A DNA stretch of 64,000 nt from Streptomyces monashensis (lineage in GTDB: Bacteria > Actinomycetota > Actinomycetes > Streptomycetales > Streptomycetaceae), in NCBI RefSeq assembly GCF_001866665.1, contig NZ_MLYO01000054.1, positions 1-64,000 of the forward strand. The letters are read 5' to 3'. The notes under the pieces were generated by a model. It did no database searches. It was not told the origin of the DNA and worked only from the letters and a program-made list of their open reading frames with translations. How positions within the stretch are numbered: position 1 is the first letter of the stretch; the number at the start of each line of letters is the position of its first letter. Made by a program: the position numbers and the translations under genes. This document shows positions 1-7,916 of the stretch, in pieces.

Positions 1-190
1 GCGGCGGACCGGGCTCGGGATTCGGGACCGGTTCCGGGCCCGGGGGGATCGGGGACGGTGAGGGCTCCGGCGGGACCGGGGCCGGAGGCGGCGGGGGTGG
101 TGCGGGCTGCGGTCCCGGCTCCGGTGGGGTCGGCCGGGGCGGGGGCGGCGGAGGCGGGACCGGGGTGGGGTAGGGGTCCGGGGTGGTCAT
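1..190 (-). CDS. Proline-rich protein, N-terminal part (partial)
   Basis: The reading frame starts at an ATG whose first base is 190 and runs off the left edge. It begins MTTPDPYPTPVPPPPPPRP and is almost entirely Pro with Glu, Ser and Gln, so this is a disordered N-terminal tail. A good GGAGG ribosome site lies about 7 bases upstream. In Streptomyces such tails often precede a membrane domain, but no domain is inside the window, so the function is unknown. The 115 bases up to the next gene hold nothing recognisable. Confidence 0.6.
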   Translation of the reverse strand, partial: MTTPDPYPTPVPPPPPPPRPTPPEPGPQPAPPPPPPAPVPPEPSPSPIPPGPEPVPNPEPGPP

Positions 191-305
191 GGGGGCCTCC
201 GGGCGGTCGCGGGGCACGGGCCTTGTGGACTCATCGTCCCTCGGGAACGATCCCGCGTCTGCCCGGCGGCCCCGGGTCGCTCACCCGGCAGGGCGAGCCG
301 TGCGC

Positions 306-650
306 TCAGAATCGGCCGGGGTGTTCCCGCAGCCACTGCTTCGCGGCCGACAACAGCTCCGGGTCGGCCGGCGGGGCGACCTCGGGGTGGCACTCGGCCC
401 ACTTGACGACGTACGGGCACAGCGGGGCCACCGGGACGCCCTCGCGCTCGGCGAGGGCGTACAGCTCCCGGGCGAGCGAGCCGGCGATGCCCATGCCCTC
501 GTGGGCGGGCTCGACGATGGTGTGGACCGGGACCAGGGCGCGCGCCGGCGACTCCAGCACGAAGTACTCGACGTGGCCGACGACCTCGCCCGCGCCGACG
601 GCCTCCAGGCGGCCCGCCGCCCGGTCGTCGCGGATCTCGATCTCGCTCAT
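306..650 (-). CDS. GNAT-type N-acetyltransferase (YidJ/PF14542-like)
   Basis: A 114-residue single-domain protein of the short GNAT group found widely in actinobacteria. Visible marks are the strand HVEYFVL, then HTIVEPAHEGMGIAGSLAREL, where the G-M-G-I-A-G segment takes the place of the acetyl-CoA pyrophosphate loop, and the closing CPYVVKWAECHPE motif typical of this subfamily. Members acetylate small amines or protein N-termini; the substrate is unknown here. It lies 42 bases downstream of panD on the same strand, so the two may be cotranscribed. The size is normal for the subgroup. Confidence 0.85.
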   Translation of the reverse strand: MSEIEIRDDRAAGRLEAVGAGEVVGHVEYFVLESPARALVPVHTIVEPAHEGMGIAGSLARELYALAEREGVPVAPLCPYVVKWAECHPEVAPPADPELLSAAKQWLREHPGRF

Positions 651-692
651 GGGCTCACACGCTCCTGGTCTCGTCCTGGTCCGGCGGACCCG

Positions 693-1112
693 TCAGGCCG
701 GGCGGGCCTGCGGGCTGCGCTGCTGGTCCGTGCCGGGCACCGGCTCGGACGGGTCGGCACCGAGGGACACGATCCGGTTGCCGCCGTCGACGTGTACCAC
801 CCTCGGCCGCAGCTGTCGCGCCTCGGAGTCGGAGACCTGAGCGTAACTGATGATGATCACCAGGTCGCCGGGGTGCACCAGATGGGCGGCGGCTCCGTTG
901 ATCCCGATGACCCCGGAACCGCGCTCGCCCTCGATGACGTACGTCTCGAGCCGGGCGCCGTTGGTGATGTCGACGATGTGCACGAGCTCGCCGGGCAGCA
1001 GGTCGGCGGCGTCGAGAAGGTCCGCGTCGATGGTGACCGATCCGACGTAGTGCAGGTCGGCCTGGGTGACGGTGGCCCGGTGGATCTTGGACTTGAACAG
1101 AGTACGCAGCAC
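693..1112 (-). CDS. panD: Aspartate 1-decarboxylase
   Basis: Converts L-aspartate to beta-alanine for pantothenate and CoA synthesis in the cytoplasm. The 139 residues match the PanD length and fold. The self-cleavage site Gly24-Ser25 (YVGSVTIDADLL) that generates the pyruvoyl cofactor is present, as are GERGSGVIGINGAAAHLV and PGDLVIIISYAQ. The start is a GTG with AGGAG 8 bases upstream. A Pro/Gln-rich tail of about 20 residues follows the conserved core. A GNAT protein follows on the same strand; some bacteria use a GNAT-fold protein (PanM/PanZ) to trigger PanD maturation, but this GNAT belongs to a different subgroup and such a role is only a possibility. Confidence 0.95.
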   Translation of the reverse strand: MLRTLFKSKIHRATVTQADLHYVGSVTIDADLLDAADLLPGELVHIVDITNGARLETYVIEGERGSGVIGINGAAAHLVHPGDLVIIISYAQVSDSEARQLRPRVVHVDGGNRIVSLGADPSEPVPGTDQQRSPQARPA

Positions 1113-1284
1113 TTTGGACTCCTGGAAGACGGCTCCCTGCCTGCTTTGTACAGGTCAAGGGCGGTCTTCACTTTACACTGGCGCGCTTCGGGCTCGACGA
1201 TTGAGAAGAACGTCACTTCACTCTGACGAGAAGGCTCCCTGCCTTCGCTTCCGAGCGAACCAGACCGTTGTGACGCCGCCGGCA

Positions 1285-1700
1285 CACCACCGGGTCGCTC
1301 CCCGGCTCGTCGTTTCCACCGACGGACGCGGGGTGGTCAGCCACGGAGGCTCGCGGCTGCCGGCCCGGCCGATGTCTCCGAGGCCACCGGTCTCACGCAC
1401 GCCTTCGGCGACGCTCTTCGTCAGCCGCGTCCGCGGGGCACCGGCCACGATCCGGGCCGGATCGCGGTCGATGCGGCGGTGATGCTCGCCGACGATGGCG
1501 AGGCGATCGCCGACCTGCCCCTGCTTGGCGACCGGCCGGAGGTGCGCGGCACGGTTGCCTCCGCTCCAACCGCCTGGCGACTGCCGGCCGGCACTGACCC
1601 GGCCGCCCTCGGCTCCCCGCGCGCGGCCCGTGCCGCCGCCCGGGAGGCCGCCTGGCCGCGGGCCGGCGAGACCCGCAACGGTCCTCCTGCCGCCCACGCC
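1285..1700 (+). mobile_element. Degenerate IS1380-family transposase remnant (N-terminal third)
   Basis: Two plus-strand frames together spell an IS1380-type transposase N-terminus. One gives APRLVVSTDGRGVVSHGGSR; the next, after a frameshift near 1355, gives SEATGLTHAFGDAL, HDPGRIAVDAAVMLADDGEA and IADLPLLGDRPEVRGTVAS, then a helical stretch ending near AGETR. These match the usual start of the family. The catalytic C-terminal two thirds are missing, so it is inactive. The remnant abuts the truncated reverse-strand gene at about 1715 and is the likely cause of that truncation. Terminal inverted repeats could not be placed. Confidence 0.6.
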
Positions 1701-1714
1701 GGTGGACGCGAACC

Positions 1715-2002
1715 GCCCGGCCGGAGGTAGTGAGCGGTGACCCATGCGGCGAGTGCCTCCGACCGCACGTCGCCGACGCGGTGCTGCGGGATGGCCTCCG
1801 CCCAGCCGCTCGCCGCGTACGCCCGTTCCCGGGCCGCGGTCGGCAGCCGGTTCAGGGCGCCGAGCAGGCCGGACATGGGGAGTTCCAGTGCGGCGGGGAG
1901 CTTGCCGAGGGCCGGGACGTCCCGGCCTGCGAGGAATCGCGACAGGGCACGCAGCATGCCGGTGGCCGAGTCGAACGAGGCGACCGCCTTGGCCGCCTTC
2001 AC
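1715..2002 (-). pseudogene. Truncated conserved hypothetical (N-terminal ~92 residues)
   Basis: Starts with GTG at 2002 in a GTGA overlap with the stop of the upstream hydrolase, which implies translational coupling. The first ~92 residues (VKAAKAVASFDSATG, then RFLAGRDVPALGKLPAALE, then YAASGWAEAIPQHRVGDVRS) have coding character and resemble a conserved Streptomyces protein that I recognise but cannot name. After AWVTAHY the frame continues as low-complexity Arg/Pro/Gly sequence that coincides with the IS1380 remnant on the other strand. I read this as a gene cut by a transposon insertion or deletion. The frame itself stays open to about 1421, but that part is not expected to be native. Confidence 0.5.
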
Positions 2003-2790
2003 CTCGCCGGCCTCTGCTCCTGCGGCCCCGTCCTGTCGCCCGCACCGGTGGCCGCGCCCAGGTGAGCGAGGAAGTCCGTGACGAGCCCGGCCAGCGCGTG
2101 CGCCTGCCGGCAGGGGACCATGTGGCCGGAGTTCCCCACCACGGCCAGCCGTCCCGCGGGCAGCAGACCGGTCGCCTCCTCCGCCCACTCCTGGGGAACC
2201 ATCCGGTCCTGCGCCCCGCGGACCACCAGCGTCGGCATGGCGACATGCGGCAGTTTGTCCTCGATACGGTCGCGCAGTGCCTCGGCGAACGCGCCGACGA
2301 CGCGGCGTCCGCCCGCGTCACGGTAGTCGGCGAGGTTGAGTGCCGCCATGGAGGGGCGTTCGTGGGGTGCGTTGCGCAGCCAGCGCAGCAGTTGGCGCGG
2401 GAAGCTGCGCGCGGCCGGATCGACGGTGGGGCCCACGAGCACCATCCCGGCGATGCGGTCCGGGTGCCGGACGGCGGCGTCCACGGCCACCTGGCAGCCG
2501 AAGGACCCGCCGAGGAGCAGCACGTGGTCCAGGCCGACGGCGGTCAGCCACTCCACGAGCAGGTCGGCCAGCGCCCGTAACACCAGCGGGCGGCGGGGTC
2601 CGGCGCTGGCGCCGAACCCGGGAAGGTCGACGGTCCACGTGTCGTACCGATGACCGAGGACCTCGGCGAACGGCCGGAACTCCCGGCTGGAGACTCCCGC
2701 ACCATGGACGCACACCACCGACGGTCCCCGGCCCGCGATCCGCCAGGCCACCATCGGCCGGCCGCCCACCGCCACCGTGATCCGTTGCAT
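1999..2790 (-). CDS. Alpha/beta hydrolase
   Basis: A 263-residue single-domain alpha/beta hydrolase. The oxyanion loop is VVCVHGAGVSSREF (residues ~25-38), the nucleophile elbow is LLGGSFGCQ (Ser in G-G-S-F-G, ~95), the acid is in VVRGAQDRMVP (~207), and the His is in GNSGHMVP (~232). The triad is therefore complete. The substrate cannot be told; epoxide hydrolase, esterase or C-C hydrolase activities are all possible in this fold. It is followed, with a 4-base overlap, by the truncated gene at 1715-2002. Confidence 0.85.
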   Translation of the reverse strand: MQRITVAVGGRPMVAWRIAGRGPSVVCVHGAGVSSREFRPFAEVLGHRYDTWTVDLPGFGASAGPRRPLVLRALADLLVEWLTAVGLDHVLLLGGSFGCQVAVDAAVRHPDRIAGMVLVGPTVDPAARSFPRQLLRWLRNAPHERPSMAALNLADYRDAGGRRVVGAFAEALRDRIEDKLPHVAMPTLVVRGAQDRMVPQEWAEEATGLLPAGRLAVVGNSGHMVPCRQAHALAGLVTDFLAHLGAATGAGDRTGPQEQRPAR

Positions 2791-2934
2791 GATCGATCCC
2801 TACCCGGAAACCGGAACCACGATCAGGACACCACCCCTCGTGTCAGCAGGGAACGGTCCGGCCGGAGCCGACGACAGCACTGGCGGCCGGCTCCACCGCT
2901 CCCGGAGTGACAAGGGGTTGGCGCCGCCAGTCGG

Positions 2935-3186
2935 TCATGGGGATCTCTCCTCAAGCCATCCTTCCAGCCTGCTGTGTTCGGCTATTAGGCGTGACCGCTC
3001 GGCGGGCGAGCCGGCCGAGGTGAAGGCGGCGAGGGCACGGCCGGCCGACCACGCCCGGATCAGCAGCACTGTGGGCGGCGCGAGTTCCCTTCGGGTCTGC
3101 CGGCGGGCAGCGTCTTCCTCCCGCAGGGCGTGCCCCGTGTCGAAGAACTCGTCGATCAGGCGCTCGGCCGTCGGGTCGCGGTTCAT
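2935..3186 (-). CDS. Small hypothetical protein
   Basis: An 83-residue mostly helical protein beginning MNRDPTAERLIDEFFDTGHA, rich in Arg and Glu, with no signal peptide or membrane segment. I do not recognise the family. Codon use is normal for the genome. An ATG start with AGGAAGACCTCC-like purine-rich sequence upstream (on the minus strand GAAAGAAGACCTCC) is plausible. It stands alone: 144 bases separate it from the hydrolase gene start at 2790 and 197 bases from the STAS gene, and neither gap shows a further gene. Confidence 0.5.
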   Translation of the reverse strand: MNRDPTAERLIDEFFDTGHALREEDAARRQTRRELAPPTVLLIRAWSAGRALAAFTSAGSPAERSRLIAEHSRLEGWLEERSP

Positions 3187-3383
3187 GGAGGTCTTCTTTC
3201 ACCGGGCATCTCCACCGTGTCGCAGGTTCAGGGCGCGGTGGTAGGGCCGGACGGCCCGTCGAGTCCCAGGAGGCGCGTTGCACGAGGGACAGCGCACGCC
3301 TCCCGCGTCACTCGTGAACCGACGCCCGGCCACTGGGGCGAAGCACTTGATCTTGCCTGGTCAGCCCCCGTCCTCCGCGGGGA

Positions 3384-3788
3384 TCAGCGGAAGACGACGG
3401 AAGGGCTGTGGGGCCGGCTCGTCGGCGGGCCGTACGTGGCGCCGTCGCCGGGCAGCGGCAGGCCGCTCTCCCCGAACTCGAAGCAGAACGCTTTGCGGGT
3501 GTGTGTCAGGCGGAGCATCCGGGCCACGGCATAGGGCACAGAGCGAAGCCGCAGCGCGGCGCCGCGTTCCTTCGCACGACGGCTCGCGGCCAAAAGGGCG
3601 CTCATGCCGGTGCAGTCGCAGAACGACACACCCGCCAGGTCGACAACGGTGCTCGGATACGTCGCGACGGCCTGCTGCAGCACGCGGCGCAGTTCCGCGG
3701 CGGTGACCATGTCCAGTTCGCCGACCACGGCCAGCGCACAGTGGTCGGGGCCGCTGTACCGGACGGCAACACGGAACGGCTCGGACAC
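3384..3788 (-). CDS. STAS-domain anti-anti-sigma factor
   Basis: A 134-residue SpoIIAA/RsbV-type antagonist. The GTG start at 3788 is chosen because GGAGAAGG stands just upstream; the frame continues further upstream but loses coding character. The STAS core occupies residues ~5-110: ALAVVGELDMVTAAELRRVL, then VVDLAGVSFCDCTGMSALLA. The residue normally phosphorylated (Ser in D-S-S/T-G) falls in D-C-T-G, so the Thr is the candidate acceptor. These proteins free a sigma factor by binding an RsbW-type kinase. The SpoIIE-type phosphatases elsewhere in the window (10.2, 26.1, 31 kb) are the kind of enzyme that would dephosphorylate such a protein. Confidence 0.85.
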   Translation of the reverse strand: MSEPFRVAVRYSGPDHCALAVVGELDMVTAAELRRVLQQAVATYPSTVVDLAGVSFCDCTGMSALLAASRRAKERGAALRLRSVPYAVARMLRLTHTRKAFCFEFGESGLPLPGDGATYGPPTSRPHSPSVVFR

Positions 3789-4089
3789 AGCGCCTTCTCC
3801 CACGCAGACGCCCCTGTGCTTCCAGGGAACGCCCCCGATGACGCGATGTCCACTACTGGCCCGACTGCCGATCCGCCACACCACGGCCCTCAGGCTGGTA
3901 CGGCAGCTCCGCCGGCCCGAAACGTGACCTGACAGCGCACTGACGGCGTTTGCCGCCGTCCCCGGCGGGCACACGGGAGGGGCGGTACGAGACAGGAATA
4001 GTCCGTCCGCGCGGCCCGGGTGCGCTTGGGTGCGGGGTGCGGCTGTCGCGGATTCCCACGGGTGTGCCGCTGACGCGGCCGCTCCGGTC

Positions 4090-4135
4090 GGCTCCGGGCC
4101 GGGTTTCCGGCTGGCTCCGGGCCGGGTTTCCGGCC
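4090..4135. repeat. 23-bp tandem direct repeat, two copies
   Basis: Two adjacent 23-base units, 4090-4112 and 4113-4135, differ only in their last base. They lie in the ~400-base gap between the STAS gene and the ligase remnant. No coding function is supported here; the rest of the gap (3789-4192) shows no gene. Confidence 0.7.
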
Positions 4136-4192
4136 GGTCCGCCACTGCTGTGAGGAATGCCGGACGCGCCTGGTGCGGAAGGGGGCCTCGAG

Positions 4193-5226
4193 TGCCCGCT
4201 CACAGTATCCTGGACGACTTGTCCCGAGGAACGCAGGCTGCTGCGTCCGGCGCCGGCACACGGGCCGAAGCCCATGCTGGCCACGCTGACCGACACCCCG
4301 TTCTCCCACCCCGCCTGGATCTACGAGCGGAAACTCGACGGTGAACGGTGCCTCGGCCTGCGTGACGGGGCAGGAGCCCGGCTGCTCTCCCGAAGCGGTC
4401 AGACACTCACCTCGACCTACCCCGAAGCCGCGGACGATCTGGCTCACCAGCCGTTCCCCGACTTCCTGGCCGACGGCGAGGTCGTCGCCTTCGAAGGCAA
4501 CCGGACCAGCTTCGCCCGGCTCCAGCAGCGCATGGGCGTGACGGATGAGAAGCAGGCGCGGGCCAGCCGGATCGCGATCACGTACTACGTCTTCGACCTG
4601 CTGCGCCTGGACGGGCTGGATCTCACCGGCCTGCCGCTGCGCACCCGCAAGGCTCTGCTGCGCCGCGCCCTGACCTACACCTCTCCGCTCCGCTTCACCC
4701 CTCACCGCAACAGTTCGGGCGAGGCGTACCTGCGCCAGGCGTGCGAGCGTGGCTGGGAGGGGCTGATCGCCAAACGCGCCGACAGCACGTACGTGTCCCG
4801 GCGGTCCACGGACTGGCTGAAGTTCAAATGCGGGAGCCGGCAGGAACTGGTGATCGGCGGCTTCACCGAGCCGCAGGGGCAGCGTGTCGGATTCGGCGCC
4901 CTGCTGGTCGGCTCCTACGAAGGCCGACACCTGGTTACGCGGGAAGGGTCGGCACCGGCTACGACGGAAACACCCTGACGCGCCTGCGCGAGCGGCTGAA
5001 CTCCTTGGAACGAGACGACCAGCCGTTCGCCGGGGACGTACGCGAACGCGGCGCCCACTGGGTCCGGCCGGAAGTCGTCGCCGAGATCGGGTTCACCGAG
5101 TGGACCGGCGACGGCAAGCTGCGCCACCCGCGGTATCTCGGCCTGCGAACCGACAAGCCGGCCGCCCACGTGGTCAGGGAACGGCCGGAAGGACGCAAGG
5201 GGCGAGCCGGACAGCGACAGAGGTGA
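4193..5226 (+). pseudogene. ATP-dependent DNA ligase (LigD-type ligase domain), frameshifted
   Basis: Encodes the nucleotidyltransferase and OB domains of an ATP-dependent (NHEJ-type) DNA ligase, but in three frames. Residues around 4220-4235 change from SILDDLS to PEERRLLRPAP. The main frame then carries the adenylation motif FERKLDG-like ERKLDGERC (Lys near 4334), LADGEVVAF, YYVFDLLRLDG, WEGLIAKRADS and WLKFKC. At 4920-4940 it shifts again, and GYAGRVGTGYDG through IGFTEWTGDGKLRHPRYLGL and the end at 5226 lie in another frame. A product from the internal ATG at 4274 would lack the end of the OB domain. Either it is a pseudogene or the assembly has indels. No Ku gene is in view. Confidence 0.75.
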
Positions 5227-5253
5227 GCCGCATGGGCAGTTGGGGAGGCACAG

Positions 5254-5412
5254 GTGACCGGAGACGACCGCAGGGGGACGGTGCTCGTCGGCCTCGATGA
5301 GGCTGCGCACAGCCGGCTCGCCACGGACTGGGCCGCCGGCGAAGCCGAGGTGCGCGCTGCCGAGGACTCATGCGGGCCCGCGCCATCGAACTCCGTCCGA
5401 GACGGCGTATGA
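5254..5412 (+). pseudogene. Universal stress protein remnant (UspA N-terminus)
   Basis: A 52-codon frame beginning GTG with GGGGAGG 8 bases upstream. Residues ~9-35, VLVGLDEAAHSRLATDWAA, follow the beta1-alpha1 pattern of UspA proteins (VVVGVDGS...AVDWAA). The protein ends after GEAEVRAAED, long before the ATP-binding G-2x-G-9x-G motif expected near the C-terminus of a ~150- or ~290-residue USP. The intact start and lost remainder indicate a decayed gene. Confidence 0.5.
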
Positions 5413-5469
5413 GGGGCGTGGGCGTCCGTCCCACCACCCGAGCGGGCGCGTGGGGTGCGAGGGCACCGC

Positions 5470-5775
5470 TCACCCGGGGCTCCCGCTGGGAATCGCGAGC
5501 TGACGGCCACGGTAGAAGCCTTCCCGCTCCTCCACGACGTACGGGGCCATGGCGGCACGTCGCTGCGTCTCCGGTTCCGAGGCCCGCCAGGCGTCGCACA
5601 TCTCCTTGGAGTCCCAGAAGGACACCCCGGTGATCTCCTGTCCGTCCTCGGACCAGTACGCGAAAGCACGGCGCATGCCCCGCGGATGGGTGGCCGGTCG
5701 CCACGCCGTCTCGAAGTCATCGAGCGTGCCCGGCCGAATGCGACGCGCGGTCACCCAGACGAAGTTCTCCTCCAC
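5470..5775 (-). CDS. Antibiotic-biosynthesis-monooxygenase-like protein
   Basis: A 101-residue dimeric alpha-beta barrel (ABM) type protein. The GTG start at 5775 is preceded by GGAGG. The sequence NFVWVTARRIRPGTLDDFETAW shows the opening strand and helix, and the middle reads FAYWSEDGQEITGVSFWDSKE followed by a helix with WRASEPETQRR, the usual ABM layout. Members include heme-degrading enzymes and quinone-forming monooxygenases, but many are uncharacterised. Nothing in the context points to a substrate. Confidence 0.7.
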   Translation of the reverse strand: MEENFVWVTARRIRPGTLDDFETAWRPATHPRGMRRAFAYWSEDGQEITGVSFWDSKEMCDAWRASEPETQRRAAMAPYVVEEREGFYRGRQLAIPSGSPG

Positions 5776-5904
5776 CCCAGCCTCCTCCGCTACGTCTGCC
5801 CGGCTCGCCGGCGCCCATGCGACCACCGTAAGTCCGCAGCACCGATGGCGCCTGCGCGGCGATCTCAGGTGGCAGCCGACCGCGCTGCGCTCGACGACGG
5901 CCAC

Positions 5905-6040
5905 CGCGGCAGACCGGCGATACCGGCCGTGCGCTGCTCGTACGGGGTCGACGCCGCGCTGGGGAACCATCACGTCACGCCGACGGAGACGCACGAGCGG
6001 TACGCCGCCCCGGAGTACCGGAACGATGCCGACGACGGAA
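5905..6040 (+). pseudogene. Methyltransferase N-terminal fragment, copy 1 (degenerate)
   Basis: The plus-strand translation GRPAIPAVRCSYGVDAALGN, then HHVTPTETHERYAAPEYRN, matches the better-preserved fragment at 14.1-14.3 kb (GRPAVLDVCCSCGINAALLN, HDVTLTELAAR). The shared pattern is motif I of a class I SAM-dependent methyltransferase (VLDVCCSYGINAALL). Here the motif is damaged (IPAVRC) and no start or remaining domain is found, so it is a relic. The surrounding 5776-6112 interval holds no other gene. Confidence 0.4.
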
Positions 6041-6112
6041 CTCGCGGCGCAGGACAGGACAGGCCGTAGGGACGACCCCGATACACGGTGACAGCCACGC
6101 GAGCGGGCAGGC

Positions 6113-6325
6113 TCACCGTGCGCAGCCGACGTCCAGTACCTCGATCACGTCGCCGTGCACGGAGTAGACGAGCCAGCACCACTCGCCGAACGCAGCTGCC
6201 AGGCTCGGCGACCGGGTCTCCGCGTCCTCGGTGACCGCGTCGATGAGCGCGATGATCTCCGCGTGCGTCTCGTCCGGCACGTCGAAGAGCACGTTGGCGG
6301 CGGGTTGGATCAGTTCGACTCGCAC
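6113..6325 (-). CDS. Small hypothetical protein
   Basis: A 70-residue frame from GTG at 6325: VELIQPAANVLFDVPDETHA, then LIDAVTEDAETRSP, then FGEWCWLVYSVHGDVIEVLD. The alternation of helices followed by WLVYSVHGDVIEVLDV resembles the C-terminal strands of RelE/ParE-fold toxins, but no antitoxin gene is adjacent, so this stays a hint. The ribosome site is weak (GGGGGTGTC). Confidence 0.45.
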   Translation of the reverse strand: MRVELIQPAANVLFDVPDETHAEIIALIDAVTEDAETRSPSLAAAFGEWCWLVYSVHGDVIEVLDVGCAR

Positions 6326-6617
6326 GACACCCCCGCGGGCGGCAAGCAGGGCACCAGGTGCAGCGGTACACCACCGCCAGGCTCGGTGACCGGACAGAGA
6401 CCATGGGGAAAGTCCCTCATGACCACCATAAATCCACGGACTGACCCCGAGCGATCGCCGAGGCTCCCCCCTCCTGCAAGGAATGAACGGCGCGTTCCTG
6501 CCGACTCGGAAAGCATGGCTCGGTGGCCGCGGGCTCCGCCGTCCGCGACAAGGCGGTGCCTGGATACCCACGCCTGGCCGGGGTACCCGGGCACCGGCGA
6601 CGAAGGAGGTGTCTGCC

Positions 6618-7763
6618 GTGGGCGGGACCTTCTCATTCGGCCGCTTGGCGGGCATCCGGATCAGCGTGCACTGGAGCGTCCTGGTCATCTTCGCCCTGAT
6701 CGTCTTCGGTCTGGCCGAGGGGCGGCTGCCCCAGGCCCACCCGGGCAGCCCGGCCTGGGCCTACTGGCTGACTGGTGTGGCGACGGCGGTGGTGTTCCTG
6801 CTGTCGCTGCTGGCCCACGAGATCAGCCACATGCTGGTGGCCCACCGCAGAGGCGTCGGCGGTGACGAGATCACGCTGTGGCTGCTCGGCGGGGCGGCCC
6901 GCCTGCACGGCGAAGCACCCACTCCGGCGGCCGAACTGCGCATCGCGGGCGTCGGGCCACTGGTCAGTCTGCTGCTGGGCGGGCTCTTCGTCCTGTTCAC
7001 CTGGTGGGCCCACGCACTGCACGGCCCGGTACTGGTGGTCGAGGCGATGGCCTGGCTCGCGGGCATCAACATTCTGCTGGCCGTGTTCAACGTACTGCCC
7101 GCCGCTCCCCTCGACGGCGGGCGGCTGCTGCGCGCCCTGGTGTGGTGGCGCACCGGCGACCGGCTGCGCGCCACCGAGGCCGCCACCGGCGCCGGACGCG
7201 CGCTGGGCTGGATCCTGGTCGCCGTCGGCCTGTACGAGTCCCTCACCAGGGCGTTCGCGGGCGGCCTGTGGCTGCTGCTCATCGGCTGGTTCATGGTCGC
7301 CATGGCCACCGTGGAGGGCAGCCAGGCGAAACTCCGCGAACTTCTGCGCTCCGTACCGGTCCGGCAGGCCATGACCCCGGACCCGCTGACCATCCCCGCC
7401 GGTACGACCGTCCGGGATTTCCTCAGCAGCCCGCACTGGCGCTACCGGCACTCCGCGTTCCCGGTCACGGATCCGGCAGGGCGTCCGGTGGGCCTGATCG
7501 CCGTACGGCGGGCCGCGCAGGTGGAAGAACGCGACTCGACTTCGGTCGAAGCCGTGATGACACCCTTCAACGACGTCCCCACCGCCGCCCCCGACGATCC
7601 CCTGGCCCAGCTCCTGCCGGCCTTGGACACCAGCCCCGCCCGCCGCGCCCTGGTGCTGGCGGACGACCGCGTCGTCGGCATCGTCACCAGCTCCGACGTC
7701 AGCCGGATCATCACCTGGCTCTCGACCTCGCCCCCGGGCACGGGCCCCGGGACCGGGCCCTGA
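6618..7763 (+). CDS. Site-2 protease family (M50) zinc metalloprotease with CBS domains
   Basis: A 381-residue polytopic intramembrane protease. The GTG start at 6618 has AAGGAGGT 8 bases upstream. Five to six membrane segments fill residues ~12-235. The zinc site is HEISHML (HExxH, ~76-80), and the second metal motif is APLDGGRLLRAL (DGGR, ~162). A C-terminal pair of CBS modules (~250-370) contains VRQAMTPDPLTIPAG and VEAVMTPFNDVPT. CBS-bearing members cut membrane-tethered regulators in response to nucleotide or stress signals. The gene is intact although its neighbours are decayed. The upstream ~290 bases include GGGGAAAGTCCC (around 6398-6411), discussed in the findings. Confidence 0.9.
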   Translation: MGGTFSFGRLAGIRISVHWSVLVIFALIVFGLAEGRLPQAHPGSPAWAYWLTGVATAVVFLLSLLAHEISHMLVAHRRGVGGDEITLWLLGGAARLHGEAPTPAAELRIAGVGPLVSLLLGGLFVLFTWWAHALHGPVLVVEAMAWLAGINILLAVFNVLPAAPLDGGRLLRALVWWRTGDRLRATEAATGAGRALGWILVAVGLYESLTRAFAGGLWLLLIGWFMVAMATVEGSQAKLRELLRSVPVRQAMTPDPLTIPAGTTVRDFLSSPHWRYRHSAFPVTDPAGRPVGLIAVRRAAQVEERDSTSVEAVMTPFNDVPTAAPDDPLAQLLPALDTSPARRALVLADDRVVGIVTSSDVSRIITWLSTSPPGTGPGTGP

Positions 7764-7916
7764 CCACACGTCAGGTCAACGATCGATGCTGGGTCGATCA
7801 ACGTTTCACCGACATCGTCCGCCCGGCGCGCACACCTGCCTCAGGACATCACCAGCCAGGTCGCGACGCCCACCACGCGAGATCACGGCGAACACACGCC
7901 GAGGTCGCGCGCCGGC

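Noticed and set aside
1131..1244. 12-base direct repeat GGCTCCCTGCCT at 1131-1142 and 1233-1244
   Set aside because: Short, not at clear element ends, and not matched to any IS boundary; could be chance.
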